In this document: positions 55,901-64,000 of the stretch, one piece after another
Position numbering within the stretch: the stretch's first letter is position 1
Layout: each line of letters begins with the position of its first letter
NCBI RefSeq assembly: GCF_023243075.1
Contig: NZ_JALKFZ020000142.1
Coordinates: 62,001 to 126,000 of the forward strand
Reading direction: 5' to 3'
Length of the DNA stretch: 64,000 nt
Source of the DNA: Frankia sp. AiPa1
Lineage (GTDB): Bacteria > Actinomycetota > Actinomycetes > Frankiales > Frankiaceae
Program-made: the position numbers and the translations under genes
Notes under the pieces: model-generated
What the model was told of the DNA's origin: nothing
What the model saw: only the letters and a program-made list of their open reading frames with translations
Databases searched by the model: none

Positions 55901-56541
55901 AACGCGCTATCCACGGGGGTGCGCATGAGTCGGTCCAGCGAGCCGAGCGAGAGCCACAGGTCCCGCAGCGGCCCGAGGCTGGCGCGACGCGCGTGGGCGA
56001 AGCCCAGCATGGCCGCGTTGATACCGCCGGCCGACGCCCCGGACAGCACGTCGATGTCCAGGGTCACATCGAGGATCGCCGTCAGGCGGGCATACCGGGC
56101 GGCGAGCGCCGCATCCGCGGGATTGAGAACCGCGTCGGCGGGATGCACGGGGCCAGTGTTCTTGCGGCCAGTGTCCTTGTCGTCAGGGTCCTTGTCGTCA
56201 GGGTCCGCGGGGTCAGGGTCCGTGGGATCGAGTCCCGCTGGATCAAGGTCCGTGGGATCGGGGCCGGACGCGTCCGGGCCTGAGGCGTCAGGGCGGGCCG
56301 CGCCGGTGGCCAGGTTGATCTCGGTGGCGACGCCGCCCATCCACACGGCAAGGCTCGCGCCGCCAGTCATCACGACGGCAAGACGTATGTCCTGGGACGT
56401 CTCGCTACGCACCTGCTCGTCCGTCCCGGCGGTCCAGGCCGGCCCGCCTGCCGCACCCCGCGCCGCGGACTCGGCGCCCGGCGCGGCGCTATGGGCGCCC
56501 TGCGTCGCGGAATGGGCACGATCTGCGGCAAGGCCACCCAT
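52930..56541 (-). CDS. Large patatin-like phospholipase (DUF3376-type)
   Basis: This is a ~1200-residue patatin-family acyl hydrolase. Conserved elements are the oxyanion loop VVMTGGASLAVWMGGV, the nucleophile serine in VLSGASAGGINAAML and the catalytic aspartate in HASDGGILVN. Between oxyanion loop and serine an acidic ~50-residue insert with DP repeats (DLDPAGLDPTDPDPADP) interrupts the fold. The C-terminus has three to four membrane helices (LLVLGAVGALVGSGSVGALG, LAVAGAGTLVLLAAAGVIPV, WALVFLALVAPGGW) and a basic end. ATG 56541 is tentative; GTG 56598 is possible. It is likely membrane-bound. Confidence 0.85.
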   Translation of the reverse strand: MGGLAADRAHSATQGAHSAAPGAESAARGAAGGPAWTAGTDEQVRSETSQDIRLAVVMTGGASLAVWMGGVATEINLATGAARPDASGPDASGPDPTDLDPAGLDPTDPDPADPDDKDPDDKDTGRKNTGPVHPADAVLNPADAALAARYARLTAILDVTLDIDVLSGASAGGINAAMLGFAHARRASLGPLRDLWLSLGSLDRLMRTPVDSAFPSLLRGDAVVLPALHTGLRAVAATGPPSHPGHRPEPTEVTKATAVFITTTIMRGELAEHTDSLGGSMYDVDYRGLFVFGTPDLTGPAAIPRLALAARASSAFPGAFEPAFVPVGRDVDDSHPDMARYVNSARGFHASDGGILVNRPIGPALAAIFDRPAHRQVRRVLTYIVPSPRPTDVAPDGTRTIPSWDRADRTPPVSTTLLGALNAALNQSIGTDLAALRAHNDAVRGTRATRRRLLRLSPAGAVRLADDDLYDSYRRGVAERVATPVVEALLRVLADRADLPRPPDADVVRTDTTARTSLTNAALDAAFTSLPERLPGPDDVDELWRLGQSTLDGIKGILLSMINEGYVLCPARPERARLARLAATIHAATRTATPDAGGSATLYSSSPRPGVFTTVTATLGAKPGATASEVAAEATRRWLCGDPAAAAAVGSGRLAGAWSALGEVILAVRTEFTDLVPRWTPTDQPPTGIRVRVAGLTVGQRRALAARTLADFVAYLPPTRPHAMIALLDLHLVEQESTGTVLDQPVELVQLSADLPTELDPARRWAQDKLTGLRLGNFAAFAKSSWRANDWMWGRLDGAGWLVRILLDPRRLILLRDLALGTPPPSAPDGPPSTGGACLAGARSDGAARERSGAGHPAVDAASWLAGLVDALAEVAGTPTPAQVQDELAVLADLTAPVPLGLPATALWVAGGFQRDIAAQELVGLARAVREDIADGITPRPTAGFLAAVDAALADIDDEPNASNLPGAASGPAPESRPVVLPATAVSDVLRACTVPDERITDSTQSPILVTELARIGAVLASWLASAPFLPRPVRPVAFLIRTAARIGSELVRDLAQRRRLVVIVLGLPLLVLGAVGALVGSGSVGALGIVAGLLGLVVVGVPDWRRLPGGLAVAGAGTLVLLAAAGVIPVLHDRLFDWLREDAVPYLADHPYAWALVFLALVAPGGWSLADVLLARRVRRRDRQRHPARNAEAQQARDPHRT

Positions 56542-56935
56542 AGCGGAAAGGGTAGTCGTGATGCGACATGGCGCCCGTCGTTCCGCGGCTTTCCGCACGT
56601 CCCGGGCGGCTTCGACTGAACCTCGCCCTCGCCACGAGGCGACCGGACCTTCACGATTACCACGCTCCGTGGCCCTGACCCGTCGACGGAGTTGCCGGGC
56701 CAGCCGGGCTGGCGGGTCGGTGTGCTCGGTGTGCTCGGTGTGCTCGGCGGGATGATCTAGCGGACGATCGCCCGCGGCCGAGTGCGGGCGCGATGGCCGG
56801 GATCTGGCCGTTCGGGTTGGCCGGTCCCACTTGTCAGCGGGTTACTCGTGGGTAGCATGGGAACGACGTACTCACGAGTAGCAAGCCGGGGCCTCGGCTT
56901 TGTGTGCCGCCCGGCGCTCCCGAAAGGAGCCGTCC
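56542..56935. other. Divergent promoter region patatin/fadE5
   Basis: This 394 bp gap has two related palindromic sites at 56843-56880. A tgtgctcgg run is repeated three times at 56718-56746. No gene is seen. Confidence 0.5.
56843..56880. promoter_or_regulatory. Paired operator-like palindromes upstream of fadE5
   Basis: TACTCGTGGGTA (56843-56854) and TACTCACGAGTA (56869-56880) share the same pattern, each followed by gca, and sit 26 bp apart. The second has perfect 5-bp arms. They lie 55-93 bp before the start, as expected for a TetR-type repressor of fatty-acid genes. Confidence 0.55.
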
Positions 56936-58768
56936 ATGGGCCACTACCGGAGCAACCTGCGCGACCTGGAGTTCAACCTCTTCGAACTGTTCGGGGTCGA
57001 CCGCGTGCTCGGCACCGCGCCGTTCGAGGAGATGGACGCCGACACCGCCCGCCAGGCGCTCGCTGAACTCGACGGGCTCGCCCGGGGGCCGATCGCGGAC
57101 TCGTTCGCCGATGCCGACCGCAACCCGCCGACGCTCGACCCCGAGACCGGCACGGTCACGCTGCCCGAGTCGTTCAAGCGCTCCTACCAGGCAGTGGTGG
57201 ACGGCGAATGGTGGCGGCTGTTCGTGCCGAACGGGCTCGGCGGGCTCGGCGCCACGCCCACAGTCGCCTGGGCGGGCTCGGAACTGCTGCTCGGCGCGAA
57301 CCCGGCCGTGTTCATGTACATGGCCGGCCCGACGTTCGCCGCCATCCTGCACGGGATGGGCACCGAGTGGCAGCGCACCATCGCGAACTTCGCGATCGAG
57401 CGGCACTGGGGCGCGACCATGGTTCTCACCGAGCCCGACGCCGGCTCGGACGTCGGCGCCGGCCGTGCCCGCGCCATCGAACAGCCGGACGGCACCTGGC
57501 ACATCGAGGGCGTCAAGCGCTTCATCACCAGTGGCGACTGGGACTTCCCGGAGAACATCATCCATCTGGTGCTGGCTCGGCCCGAGGGACACGGTCCCGG
57601 CACCAAGGGCCTGTCGATGTTCGTCGTGCCCAAGTACATGCCGGACCCGGCCACCGGCGATCCCGGCGAGCGTAACGGCGTCTACGTCACGAACCTCGAG
57701 AAGAAGATGGGGCTCAAGGTCTCGGCGACCACGGAGCTGCGCTTCGGGGAGCGCACGCCGGCGGTGGGCTGGCTCGTCGGCGATGTCCATGAGGGCATCG
57801 CGCAGATGTTCCAGATCATCGAGTACGCCCGGATGATGGTCGGCACCAAGGCGATCGCCACTCTGTCCACCGGCTACCTCAACGCGCTGGACTACGCCCG
57901 CACCCGCGTGCAGGGCTCTGACCTGACCCGCGCCACCGACAAGACCGCGCCGCGCGTCACGATCATCCACCACCCGGACGTCCGCCGGATGCTCATGGCG
58001 CAGAAGGCGTACGCCGAAGGCATGCGGTCCCTGGTCCTCTACGCCGCGACGTTCCAGGACCAGATCATGGCGGCCGAGGCCCGCGGCGAGGCCGACGAGC
58101 TCGCAGTGCGGATCAACGACCTGCTGCTGCCCATCATCAAGGGGGTTGGCTCCGAGCGGTCGTACGAGCTGCTCGCGTCCTCGTTGCAGGTGCTCGGCGG
58201 CTCCGGCTACCTGCAGGACTATCCGATCGAGCAGTACCTGCGGGACGCCAAGATCGACACTTTGTACGAGGGGACGACCTCGATCCAGGGGCAGGACTTC
58301 TTCTTTCGCAAGATCGTGCGTGACCGGGGCCAGGCGATGACGGCCGTGCTCGGCGAGCTTCGGACCTTCGTCAAGGCGGAGGCCGGTAACGGCGAGCTGC
58401 AGCACGAGCGGGCGGCGCTCGGTTCCGCCCTCGACGAGGTGGAGGGCATCGTCAGCGCGATGGTCAACCAGCTCACCAGCGCCTCCGAGGACGTCCAGCA
58501 GGTCTACAAGGTCGGGCTGAACACCACTCGTCTGCTGCTCTCCGTCGGCGACGTGCTCATCGGCTGGCTGCTGTTGCGCGGCGCGGAGGTCGCGCTGCGG
58601 GCGCTCGCGGGCGGCGCTGCCGACGGCCGCGACGCCGAGTTCTACCGGGGCAAGGTCGCCGCCGCCCGCTGGTTCGCGGCGAACGTGCTGCCCGAGCTGA
58701 AGGTGCGCCGCGCGATCGCCGAGGCCACCGGGCTCGAGCTCATGGAACTGTCCGAGGACGCCTTCTAG
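56936..58768 (+). CDS. fadE5: FadE5-like acyl-CoA dehydrogenase
   Basis: This 610-residue flavoprotein oxidises acyl-CoA to enoyl-CoA in fatty-acid degradation. The N-terminus [26 protein letters not shown] closely follows mycobacterial FadE5, and the length matches (~611). Motifs: [62 protein letters not shown], and the catalytic base in [22 protein letters not shown] at 56936 has gaaaggag upstream. A strong hairpin follows the stop. Two operator-like sites precede it, so repression by a fatty-acid responsive regulator is likely. Confidence 0.93.
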   Translation: MGHYRSNLRDLEFNLFELFGVDRVLGTAPFEEMDADTARQALAELDGLARGPIADSFADADRNPPTLDPETGTVTLPESFKRSYQAVVDGEWWRLFVPNGLGGLGATPTVAWAGSELLLGANPAVFMYMAGPTFAAILHGMGTEWQRTIANFAIERHWGATMVLTEPDAGSDVGAGRARAIEQPDGTWHIEGVKRFITSGDWDFPENIIHLVLARPEGHGPGTKGLSMFVVPKYMPDPATGDPGERNGVYVTNLEKKMGLKVSATTELRFGERTPAVGWLVGDVHEGIAQMFQIIEYARMMVGTKAIATLSTGYLNALDYARTRVQGSDLTRATDKTAPRVTIIHHPDVRRMLMAQKAYAEGMRSLVLYAATFQDQIMAAEARGEADELAVRINDLLLPIIKGVGSERSYELLASSLQVLGGSGYLQDYPIEQYLRDAKIDTLYEGTTSIQGQDFFFRKIVRDRGQAMTAVLGELRTFVKAEAGNGELQHERAALGSALDEVEGIVSAMVNQLTSASEDVQQVYKVGLNTTRLLLSVGDVLIGWLLLRGAEVALRALAGGAADGRDAEFYRGKVAAARWFAANVLPELKVRRAIAEATGLELMELSEDAF

Positions 58769-58830
58769 GCCCGGCTGCCTGAGCCCGTCCGCCTGAGCCC
58801 GGGTTCCAGGTTCGGGGTATCGCGGCACAT

Positions 58831-58864
58831 CCACGGACCACGGAGGAATTTCCGTGGTCCGTGG
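58831..58864 (+). terminator. Strong terminator after fadE5
   Basis: CCACGGACCACGGA and TCCGTGGTCCGTGG form a perfect 14-bp stem around the six-base loop ggaatt, followed by tccttgttg. Confidence 0.85.
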
Positions 58865-58918
58865 TCCTTGTTGCGGCCGGTGGTTGTATTGGTGTGATCC
58901 GCGGGTACAGGGGGCCGC

Positions 58919-59311
58919 ATGGGAATCCCGCTGAGCCTTGCGATCTTCACTCTTGGTGCCGTGCTCACCTTCGCCGTCCGTTCCGATCCGTCCGGCCTCG
59001 ATCTGGACACCGTCGGGGTCATCCTGATGCTGGTGAGCCTGGTGGGGCTGGGCATCACCCTGTACCAGAACCAGTGGCGTCGCAAGATCGTGGAGGAGTC
59101 GGTCGAGGCCGGCGTGCCGACTCCCGTGTCGATGGACGACACGGTCATCGTCGACCCGGTGACGCCGTATGAGGCGCCGCGGCGTCGGGAGCCCGGCCTC
59201 ACGCCGGAGGAGGACAGTAAGATCAACTCGAGCCGGCACCCGGAGCTGGACCCGCAGGAGGTCGTGCACGTCGGTTCCACCGACCAGGGCCAGTCCTCGA
59301 CGCGCTCGTAG
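58919..59311 (+). CDS. DUF6458-like two-helix membrane protein
   Basis: This 130-residue protein has two membrane helices: IPLSLAIFTLGAVLTFAV and LDTVGVILMLVSLVGLGITLY. A basic QWRRK and a ~70-residue acidic tail follow (PVTPYEAPRRREPGLTPEEDSK). The layout matches DUF6458 proteins of actinobacteria, whose function is unknown. ATG at 58919 follows cagggggc. It lies after the fadE5 terminator and so has its own promoter. Confidence 0.75.
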   Translation: MGIPLSLAIFTLGAVLTFAVRSDPSGLDLDTVGVILMLVSLVGLGITLYQNQWRRKIVEESVEAGVPTPVSMDDTVIVDPVTPYEAPRRREPGLTPEEDSKINSSRHPELDPQEVVHVGSTDQGQSSTRS

Positions 59312-59536
59312 CCTTGCCGGACGGGCCCGGCCGGTCGGCCGCCGCCGCTCGCACCATCCGACCGCCGCCCGGTCCGACCCGCCCCGCCTGCCTGCGTGCC
59401 GGCCCGCGAGTCGACCGGGCGCCTGATGCACGTCGACCCCACCCGCGACCACCCGCCGATCGCTCCCGACCAGCGGCCGGGTCCCGCCCCGCCTGACGGG
59501 ACGAGGTCGGCCCGGTCGAGGCGGCGCGGCTGGCGG

Positions 59537-59773
59537 TCAGGAGGTGCGCAGGGGCGGGAAAGCCTGGTCGAGCTCGTTGCGCATGTCCCGCTTCAACAGA
59601 TCGTCGGACTCCGAGGAAGTCTGCCCCTCAAGAAGGAACCGGGCCACTCGGAGGGTGAGATCGACCCGCTCGGCCAGGTTCAGCGTGCCGGTGAACCGCC
59701 CGCTGGAGTTGGCGGAGGTCAGCACCTTGGCGACGAACTCGTCCGCAGCCTGAAGTGCCTCCACTCGCGTCAT
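59537..59773 (-). CDS. Small hypothetical protein
   Basis: This 78-residue protein reads as two helices (RVEALQAADEFVAKVL and LAERVDLTLRVARFLLEGQ) with a polar end (SESDDLLKRDMRNELDQAF). No family is recognised. ATG at 59773 has gaggtgg upstream; the frame is open to 59830. It is downstream of fadE5 and DUF6458 on the other strand, and upstream of the E2 gene's 3' end. Confidence 0.6.
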   Translation of the reverse strand: MTRVEALQAADEFVAKVLTSANSSGRFTGTLNLAERVDLTLRVARFLLEGQTSSESDDLLKRDMRNELDQAFPPLRTS

Positions 59774-59893
59774 GGTTCCACCTCTTTGTGCCGGAATCCG
59801 GTCAGAGGCGCAACCGTACCAGGGAACCACGGGTGCGCAGTTGTGTGCCCCACTCGCGTGCTTTGTGGTGACCTGGTGGCTCCGATGAGAGGA

Positions 59894-61474
59894 TCAGGAC
59901 CAGGCAAGGGCGACCGTGGGGTCGGTCAGCATCGCGCCGATGTCGGCGAGCACCGCGGCGCCGAGGCGCCCGTCCACGATCCGATGATCAAAGGACAGGG
60001 CGAGCTGCACCACCGTACGTGCCGTGACCTGACCTTCGTGCACCCAAGGTGTTGGGCGGATCGCACCGAGCGCCAGGATCGCGGCCTCCGGCGGGTTCAG
60101 GATCGGTGTGCCGATGTCGACACCGAGCGCCCCCACGTTGGTGATGGTGATCGTCGCACCGCGTAGTCGAGCCGGCTCCAGTCGGTCGGCGCGGGCGTCG
60201 TCGGTCAGCGCGGCCAGCGCACGGGAGAGGCCGACCAGATCGAGGCGTCCCGCGTCGGGGATGTGCGGCACCACGAGGCCCCGCGGTCCGGCGACGGCGA
60301 TGCCCAGGTTCACCCGGTCGGAGATCTGGATCTCTGCCCGGCCGGCGCCTTCGTCCTCGACCCAGCGTGAATTGATCATCGGATGCCGCCGGACCGCGAC
60401 CAGCAGGGCGCGGGCGACGAACAGCAGCGGCGTGATCCGGATACCGGCGAACTCCGGCAGGGCCGCGATTCTTTCCCGGGCCGCGATCGTCTCGGTCGCG
60501 TCCGCGCTCAGGAACTCGGTGACATGCGGCGCCGCCGCGACGCTGGCGACCATCGCCTGCGCCATCGAGCGGCGCACCCCCACCACCGGCACCCGCCAGA
60601 CACCCGCGCCATCGGCGTCGTCGTTGCCGGCGTAGGTCGCGTCGGCGGGGATGGCACCCGCCAGTGCACCGCCACCGGGCCGCGGGCCGGCTGGCGCCGG
60701 GTAGGTCGGGCCGGGACTGCCCGTCGGCCAGACCGGCGGGGCCGCGAGCGGGATCGCCCGAGCCGCGATGCGCACGGCCGCCTCGACGTCACCGCGGCAG
60801 ATCGTCCCGCCCGGCCCGGTACCGACCAGGGTGGTGAGGTCGACGCCGAGATCACGGGCCAGCTTGCGCACGGGCGGCTTGGCCAGCACCGCGGACGCCG
60901 GCCAGCCGCCCGGCGTCACCTGCGGATCCGCCTCGGCAGGCCCTGACACCCGCACGGCGCTGGCGTCGGTGCTGGTGGGGACGGGCACCGGGACAGTCAC
61001 GGCCTGGGCGGGCTGGGCGGGCTGACCGGGGGTGGTGGTCCGACGGCGTGGGCTGCGCCGGCGCTGCTGGTGCGCGCGCGGGCCGTAGCCGACGAGCACC
61101 GGAGTGCGCTCGTCGGATCCTTCGCCGCTGGACGGGGGCTGCGCGGCGGAAGCGGCCGGACCGGCTTGCTGCCCGCCGGCCTGCGTCCCGCCGGAGCTGT
61201 CCGCGCCCGTGCCGGCATCGGAGCCGTCCTCGTCGGCGGTGTGGATGGTCAGCAGCGGGGCGCCGACCTCGAGCGTGGTGCCCTCATCGACGTGCCGCTC
61301 GACGAGAACCCCGGCGAACGGGCTGGGGATCTCCACGACCGCCTTGGCGGTCTCCACCTCCACGAGCGGCTGGTTCACCGTGACGGCATCGCCGGTCTGG
61401 ACGAGCCAGCGGACGATGTCCGCGTCGGTGAGTCCCTCGCCGAGATCAGGAAGCCGGAACTGTCGGTGTGTCAC
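59894..61474 (-). CDS. 2-oxoacid dehydrogenase E2 (dihydrolipoamide acyltransferase)
   Basis: This 526-residue core enzyme transfers the acyl group from lipoamide to CoA. One lipoyl domain (lipoylated lysine 44 in VEVETAKAVVEIPSP) is followed by an Ala/Pro/Gly linker, a peripheral-subunit-binding domain near 200-240 (KPPVRKLARDLGVDL, GTGPGGTICRGDV) and the catalytic domain ending in FDHRIVDGRLGA, with the active histidine near 497. The single lipoyl domain and the E1alpha/E1beta neighbours suggest a branched-chain or acetoin/pyruvate-type complex. No E3 gene is in the window. Confidence 0.92.
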   Translation of the reverse strand: MTHRQFRLPDLGEGLTDADIVRWLVQTGDAVTVNQPLVEVETAKAVVEIPSPFAGVLVERHVDEGTTLEVGAPLLTIHTADEDGSDAGTGADSSGGTQAGGQQAGPAASAAQPPSSGEGSDERTPVLVGYGPRAHQQRRRSPRRRTTTPGQPAQPAQAVTVPVPVPTSTDASAVRVSGPAEADPQVTPGGWPASAVLAKPPVRKLARDLGVDLTTLVGTGPGGTICRGDVEAAVRIAARAIPLAAPPVWPTGSPGPTYPAPAGPRPGGGALAGAIPADATYAGNDDADGAGVWRVPVVGVRRSMAQAMVASVAAAPHVTEFLSADATETIAARERIAALPEFAGIRITPLLFVARALLVAVRRHPMINSRWVEDEGAGRAEIQISDRVNLGIAVAGPRGLVVPHIPDAGRLDLVGLSRALAALTDDARADRLEPARLRGATITITNVGALGVDIGTPILNPPEAAILALGAIRPTPWVHEGQVTARTVVQLALSFDHRIVDGRLGAAVLADIGAMLTDPTVALAWS

Positions 61475-61569
61475 GGAAACCCCAGTTCAGATCGTGCGGG
61501 CGCGCCGAGACCGCAGTAGCGCGGGCGTCGCGGGCCTTGGGCGTCGCGGGTTCAGGAGCCGACGCGGGT

Positions 61570-62694
61570 TCAGAAATCGAAGGCGCGGTCGACGGCGTCC
61601 AGGATGCGGTCGACGTCCGGCAGGTAGTGGTCCTCAAGCCGGGCTGGCGGATACGGAGTGTCAAAGCCGGTCACGCGCAGCACCGGCGCCTCGAGCGAGT
61701 AGAACGCCTCCTCGGTGACCCGTGCCGCCACCTCGGCGGACACCGACACGTTCGACGGTGCCTCATGCACGACGACCAGCCGCCCGGTGCGCCGCACGGA
61801 GTCGAGCACCGGGCCGAGGTCGAGCGGCGAGAGCGAACGCAAATCGATGACCTCCAGCGATCTGCCGTCGTCCGCGGCGCTGACCTCGGCGGCGTCCAGG
61901 CAGGTCCGGACGGTCGGGCCGTAGCCCACCAGAGTCGCGTCGCGCCCGGCTCGCACGACGGCGCTGCGGTGCAGGCCTTCCGTGGCCGTCGCGGAGAGGT
62001 CGGTCAGCGGCTGCGGGACCATCGGCGACTTCTCCCAGTAGCGCCGCTTGGGCTCGAGGAAGATCACCGGGTCGTCGGAGCGGATTGCCTGCTGAATCAT
62101 CTGATGCGCGTCGGCGGGGTTCGAGCAGGCGACGACCTTCAGCCCGGCGGTATGGCAGAAGTACGCCTCGGGTGACTCACTGTGATGTTCGACGGCGCCG
62201 ATACCGCCGCCGAACGGGATGCGGATCGTCACCGGCAGCCGGATCCGGCCCGCGGACCGGTAGTGCAGCTTCGCCAGCTGGCTGACGATCTGGTCGAACG
62301 CGGGGTAGACGAAACCGTCGAACTGGATCTCGCAGACCGGGCGGTAGCCGCGCATGGCCAGGCCGATCGCGGTCCCGACGATCGCCGACTCGGCCAGCGG
62401 AGTGTCGATCACCCGGGCCTCGCCGAACTCTCGTTGCAGGCCGTCGGTCACCCGGAAGACCCCGCCGAGCGTCCCGACATCCTCGCCCATCACGATCACC
62501 TTGGGATCGGCGGCCATCGCCGCATGCAGGCCGAGGTTGAGCGCCTTGGCCAGAGTGATCGGAGCCGGCGGCCCGCTGGCGGTGGCGGGCGATGTCGCCG
62601 GCACGGAGGCCGCGTCCGCCGCGCCGCTCCCGTCCGTGCTGCCGCTCCCGTCGGTTCGCTGCTCGTCGGTCACGATCATTGCGCCGGTCACCAC
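61570..62694 (-). CDS. 2-oxoacid dehydrogenase E1 beta subunit
   Basis: This 374-residue beta subunit of the thiamine-diphosphate-dependent decarboxylase shows ITLAKALNLGLHAAMAADPKVIVMGEDVG, DTPLAESAIVGTAIGLAMRGYRPVCEIQFDGFVYPAFDQ, HHSESPEAYFCHTAG, LVGYGPTVRTCLDAAE and VTGFDTPYPPARLEDHYLPD. The first ~45 residues are low complexity. The start GTG at 62694 (or the next GTG at 62691) overlaps the E1alpha stop, with GAGGAGG just upstream, so translation is coupled. E2 follows after 95 bp. Confidence 0.93.
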   Translation of the reverse strand: MVTGAMIVTDEQRTDGSGSTDGSGAADAASVPATSPATASGPPAPITLAKALNLGLHAAMAADPKVIVMGEDVGTLGGVFRVTDGLQREFGEARVIDTPLAESAIVGTAIGLAMRGYRPVCEIQFDGFVYPAFDQIVSQLAKLHYRSAGRIRLPVTIRIPFGGGIGAVEHHSESPEAYFCHTAGLKVVACSNPADAHQMIQQAIRSDDPVIFLEPKRRYWEKSPMVPQPLTDLSATATEGLHRSAVVRAGRDATLVGYGPTVRTCLDAAEVSAADDGRSLEVIDLRSLSPLDLGPVLDSVRRTGRLVVVHEAPSNVSVSAEVAARVTEEAFYSLEAPVLRVTGFDTPYPPARLEDHYLPDVDRILDAVDRAFDF

Positions 62695-63932
62695 GCCTCC
62701 TCGGTACCGTGCCGTTCGCCCGCCACGACTGCGCCCTCCCGCTCCACGATGCCCGTGCCGTCACCCGATGCCGTGCCGCCAGCGGGCGGTGCGTCGCCGC
62801 TGGTGGCGGCGAAGGCCGCACGCTGCACCGCCACCAGCGCATTGTCGGTGACCTGCACATGGTCGAACAGAATCGCCGGATCGGGGTCAGGTAACGCGCG
62901 ACACCGTACGCGCAGGTCCTGCGCCAGCGTGTCGGCCTCCAGCTCGAGGTGGCGCTGTCGCTCGTCATCGAGCAGGCCGATGGCGACGAGATGGGTGCGC
63001 ATCCGGTCAAGGGGGTCACGGCGGCGCCACCGCTCGAGCTCGTCCGCTGCCCGGTACCGGCTCGGGTCGTCGGCGGTGGTGTGCGCTCCCATCCGGTAGG
63101 TGAGCGCCTCGACCAGGACCGGCCCGCCTCCGGCCCGGGCGGTGGCCAGCGCCCAGCGGGTGACGGCCAGGCAGGCCAGCACGTCGTTGCCGTCGACGCG
63201 GACACTGGGGAAGCCGAAGCCGGTCGCCCGGTGGAAGATCTCGGTGCGGCTCTGCCGGCTGGCTGGTTCGGAGATCGCCCACTGATTGTTCTGGCAGAAG
63301 AACACCACCGGTGCGCCGAACACGCCCGCCCAGCCGAACGCCTCATTGACGTCGCCCTCGCTGGACGCACCGTCACCGAAGTAGGCGATCGCCGCGCCGT
63401 CGCTGCCATCGCGGGCCATGCCCATCGCGTAGCCGGTGGCGTGCAGCGTCTGCGCGCCGACGACGATCGAGTACAGCGCGAAGCCGTGCTCGTCCGGATC
63501 CCAGCCGCCGAGGCTCGTCCCACGAAAGATCGCCAGGATGGCCTCCGGATCCACCCCGCGGCACCAGGCCACCCCGTGCTCACGGTAGGAGGGGAAGGCC
63601 ATGTCGTGCGGGCCCAGGGCCCGTCCCGAGCCGACCTGTGCCGCCTCCTGGCCGCGCAGGCTCGCCCACAGGCCCAGCTCGCCCTGGCGCTGCAGGCTGG
63701 TGGCCTCCTCGTCGAAGCGGCGCACCAGCAGCAGGTCCCGGTACAGGGCAACGAGGTCGGCGCCGGTGAGATCGGCGACGAGGGCCGGAAGGTCAAGATC
63801 GGCGGCGTCGGGTTCCGTAGCGGTCATCCCACGGCCATCATCCGGCTGGCCGGCCAAGGCGGTGTCCGCCGCGGGCGACGTCGCCTCGGACGCCTGAGTG
63901 ATCCGCCGACCGCCCGGGGTGAGCAGCTGCAT
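62688..63932 (-). CDS. 2-oxoacid dehydrogenase E1 alpha subunit
   Basis: This 414-residue alpha subunit binds thiamine diphosphate: IAYFGDGASSEGDVNEAFGWA with FFCQNNQWAISEP is the GDG...NN motif. Other landmarks are YRDLLLVRRFDEEATSLQRQGE, REHGVAWCRGVDP and TYRMGAHTTADDPSRYR with the phosphorylation-loop-like region. ATG at 63932 is chosen because ggag lies just ahead and it yields MQLLTPGG, a common N-terminus; the frame is open to 63980. It is the first gene of a minus-strand E1alpha-E1beta-E2 operon. The substrate class cannot be fixed from sequence alone. Confidence 0.92.
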   Translation of the reverse strand: MQLLTPGGRRITQASEATSPAADTALAGQPDDGRGMTATEPDAADLDLPALVADLTGADLVALYRDLLLVRRFDEEATSLQRQGELGLWASLRGQEAAQVGSGRALGPHDMAFPSYREHGVAWCRGVDPEAILAIFRGTSLGGWDPDEHGFALYSIVVGAQTLHATGYAMGMARDGSDGAAIAYFGDGASSEGDVNEAFGWAGVFGAPVVFFCQNNQWAISEPASRQSRTEIFHRATGFGFPSVRVDGNDVLACLAVTRWALATARAGGGPVLVEALTYRMGAHTTADDPSRYRAADELERWRRRDPLDRMRTHLVAIGLLDDERQRHLELEADTLAQDLRVRCRALPDPDPAILFDHVQVTDNALVAVQRAAFAATSGDAPPAGGTASGDGTGIVEREGAVVAGERHGTEEAW

Positions 63933-64000
63933 GAGCTCCGTCACATTGGGCAACGATAGACCTTGCCGGGGCCCTGGCAACCGGATCGGCCGGACTCACC

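Overview
The window looks like a chromosomal segment of a very high-GC actinomycete, most likely Frankia or a close relative. That call rests on gene order and protein resemblance recalled from memory, not on any search. The left end carries the conserved near-origin block recF - DUF721/DciA - gyrB - gyrA - DUF3566 membrane protein - tRNA-Ile(GAT), all on the plus strand. dnaA and dnaN should therefore lie just left of position 1.

At 8.6-25.3 kb there is a mixed accessory and housekeeping stretch. A PATAN/DUF4388-like protein diverges from two Roadblock/LC7 proteins. A peptide deformylase follows. A minus-strand operon encodes a GT4 glycosyltransferase, a methyltransferase and an alpha/alpha-toroid protein. 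An Ohr peroxidase diverges from a TetR regulator across a perfect inverted repeat. A 1.3 kb gene-free, repeat-rich gap holds several DnaA-box sequences. After it come a secretory lipase, a DedA protein, a PEBP protein and an SCO6745-family protein.

At 25.2-37.4 kb there is a compact type IV secretion/conjugation-like locus. On the minus strand the order of transcription is MinD-like protein, small two-TM pilin-like protein, anchored extracytoplasmic protein, TrbL/VirB6-like channel, SCO6880-family protein and VirB4-like ATPase. The divergent plus-strand side has an excisionase-type HTH protein, a lipoprotein, a lytic transglycosylase-NlpC/P60 hydrolase and, convergent with it, a 51-residue secreted peptide. 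No relaxase or coupling protein is visible, and both ATPases have abnormal P-loops.

At 37.8-50.7 kb are a Tat-exported flavin oxidase, a PknD-like kinase with NHL repeats, pgi preceded by a 17-bp tandem array, a STAS protein lacking its phosphorylatable serine, a large cyclase-ATPase-TPR regulator, and a broken ABC-2 transporter next to a MarR regulator. The MarR gene diverges from a nitroreductase across a perfect palindrome.

At 51.9-64 kb are a lipoprotein, a large patatin-like protein, a FadE5-like acyl-CoA dehydrogenase with paired operator-like palindromes, a DUF6458 membrane protein, and a minus-strand E1alpha-E1beta-E2 2-oxoacid dehydrogenase operon that runs off the right side.

Recurrent themes are 17-18 bp tandem repeats, low-complexity Pro/Gly/Ser tails on otherwise ordinary proteins, and a dispersed ~110 bp noncoding repeat present at 8.46 and 51.72 kb.
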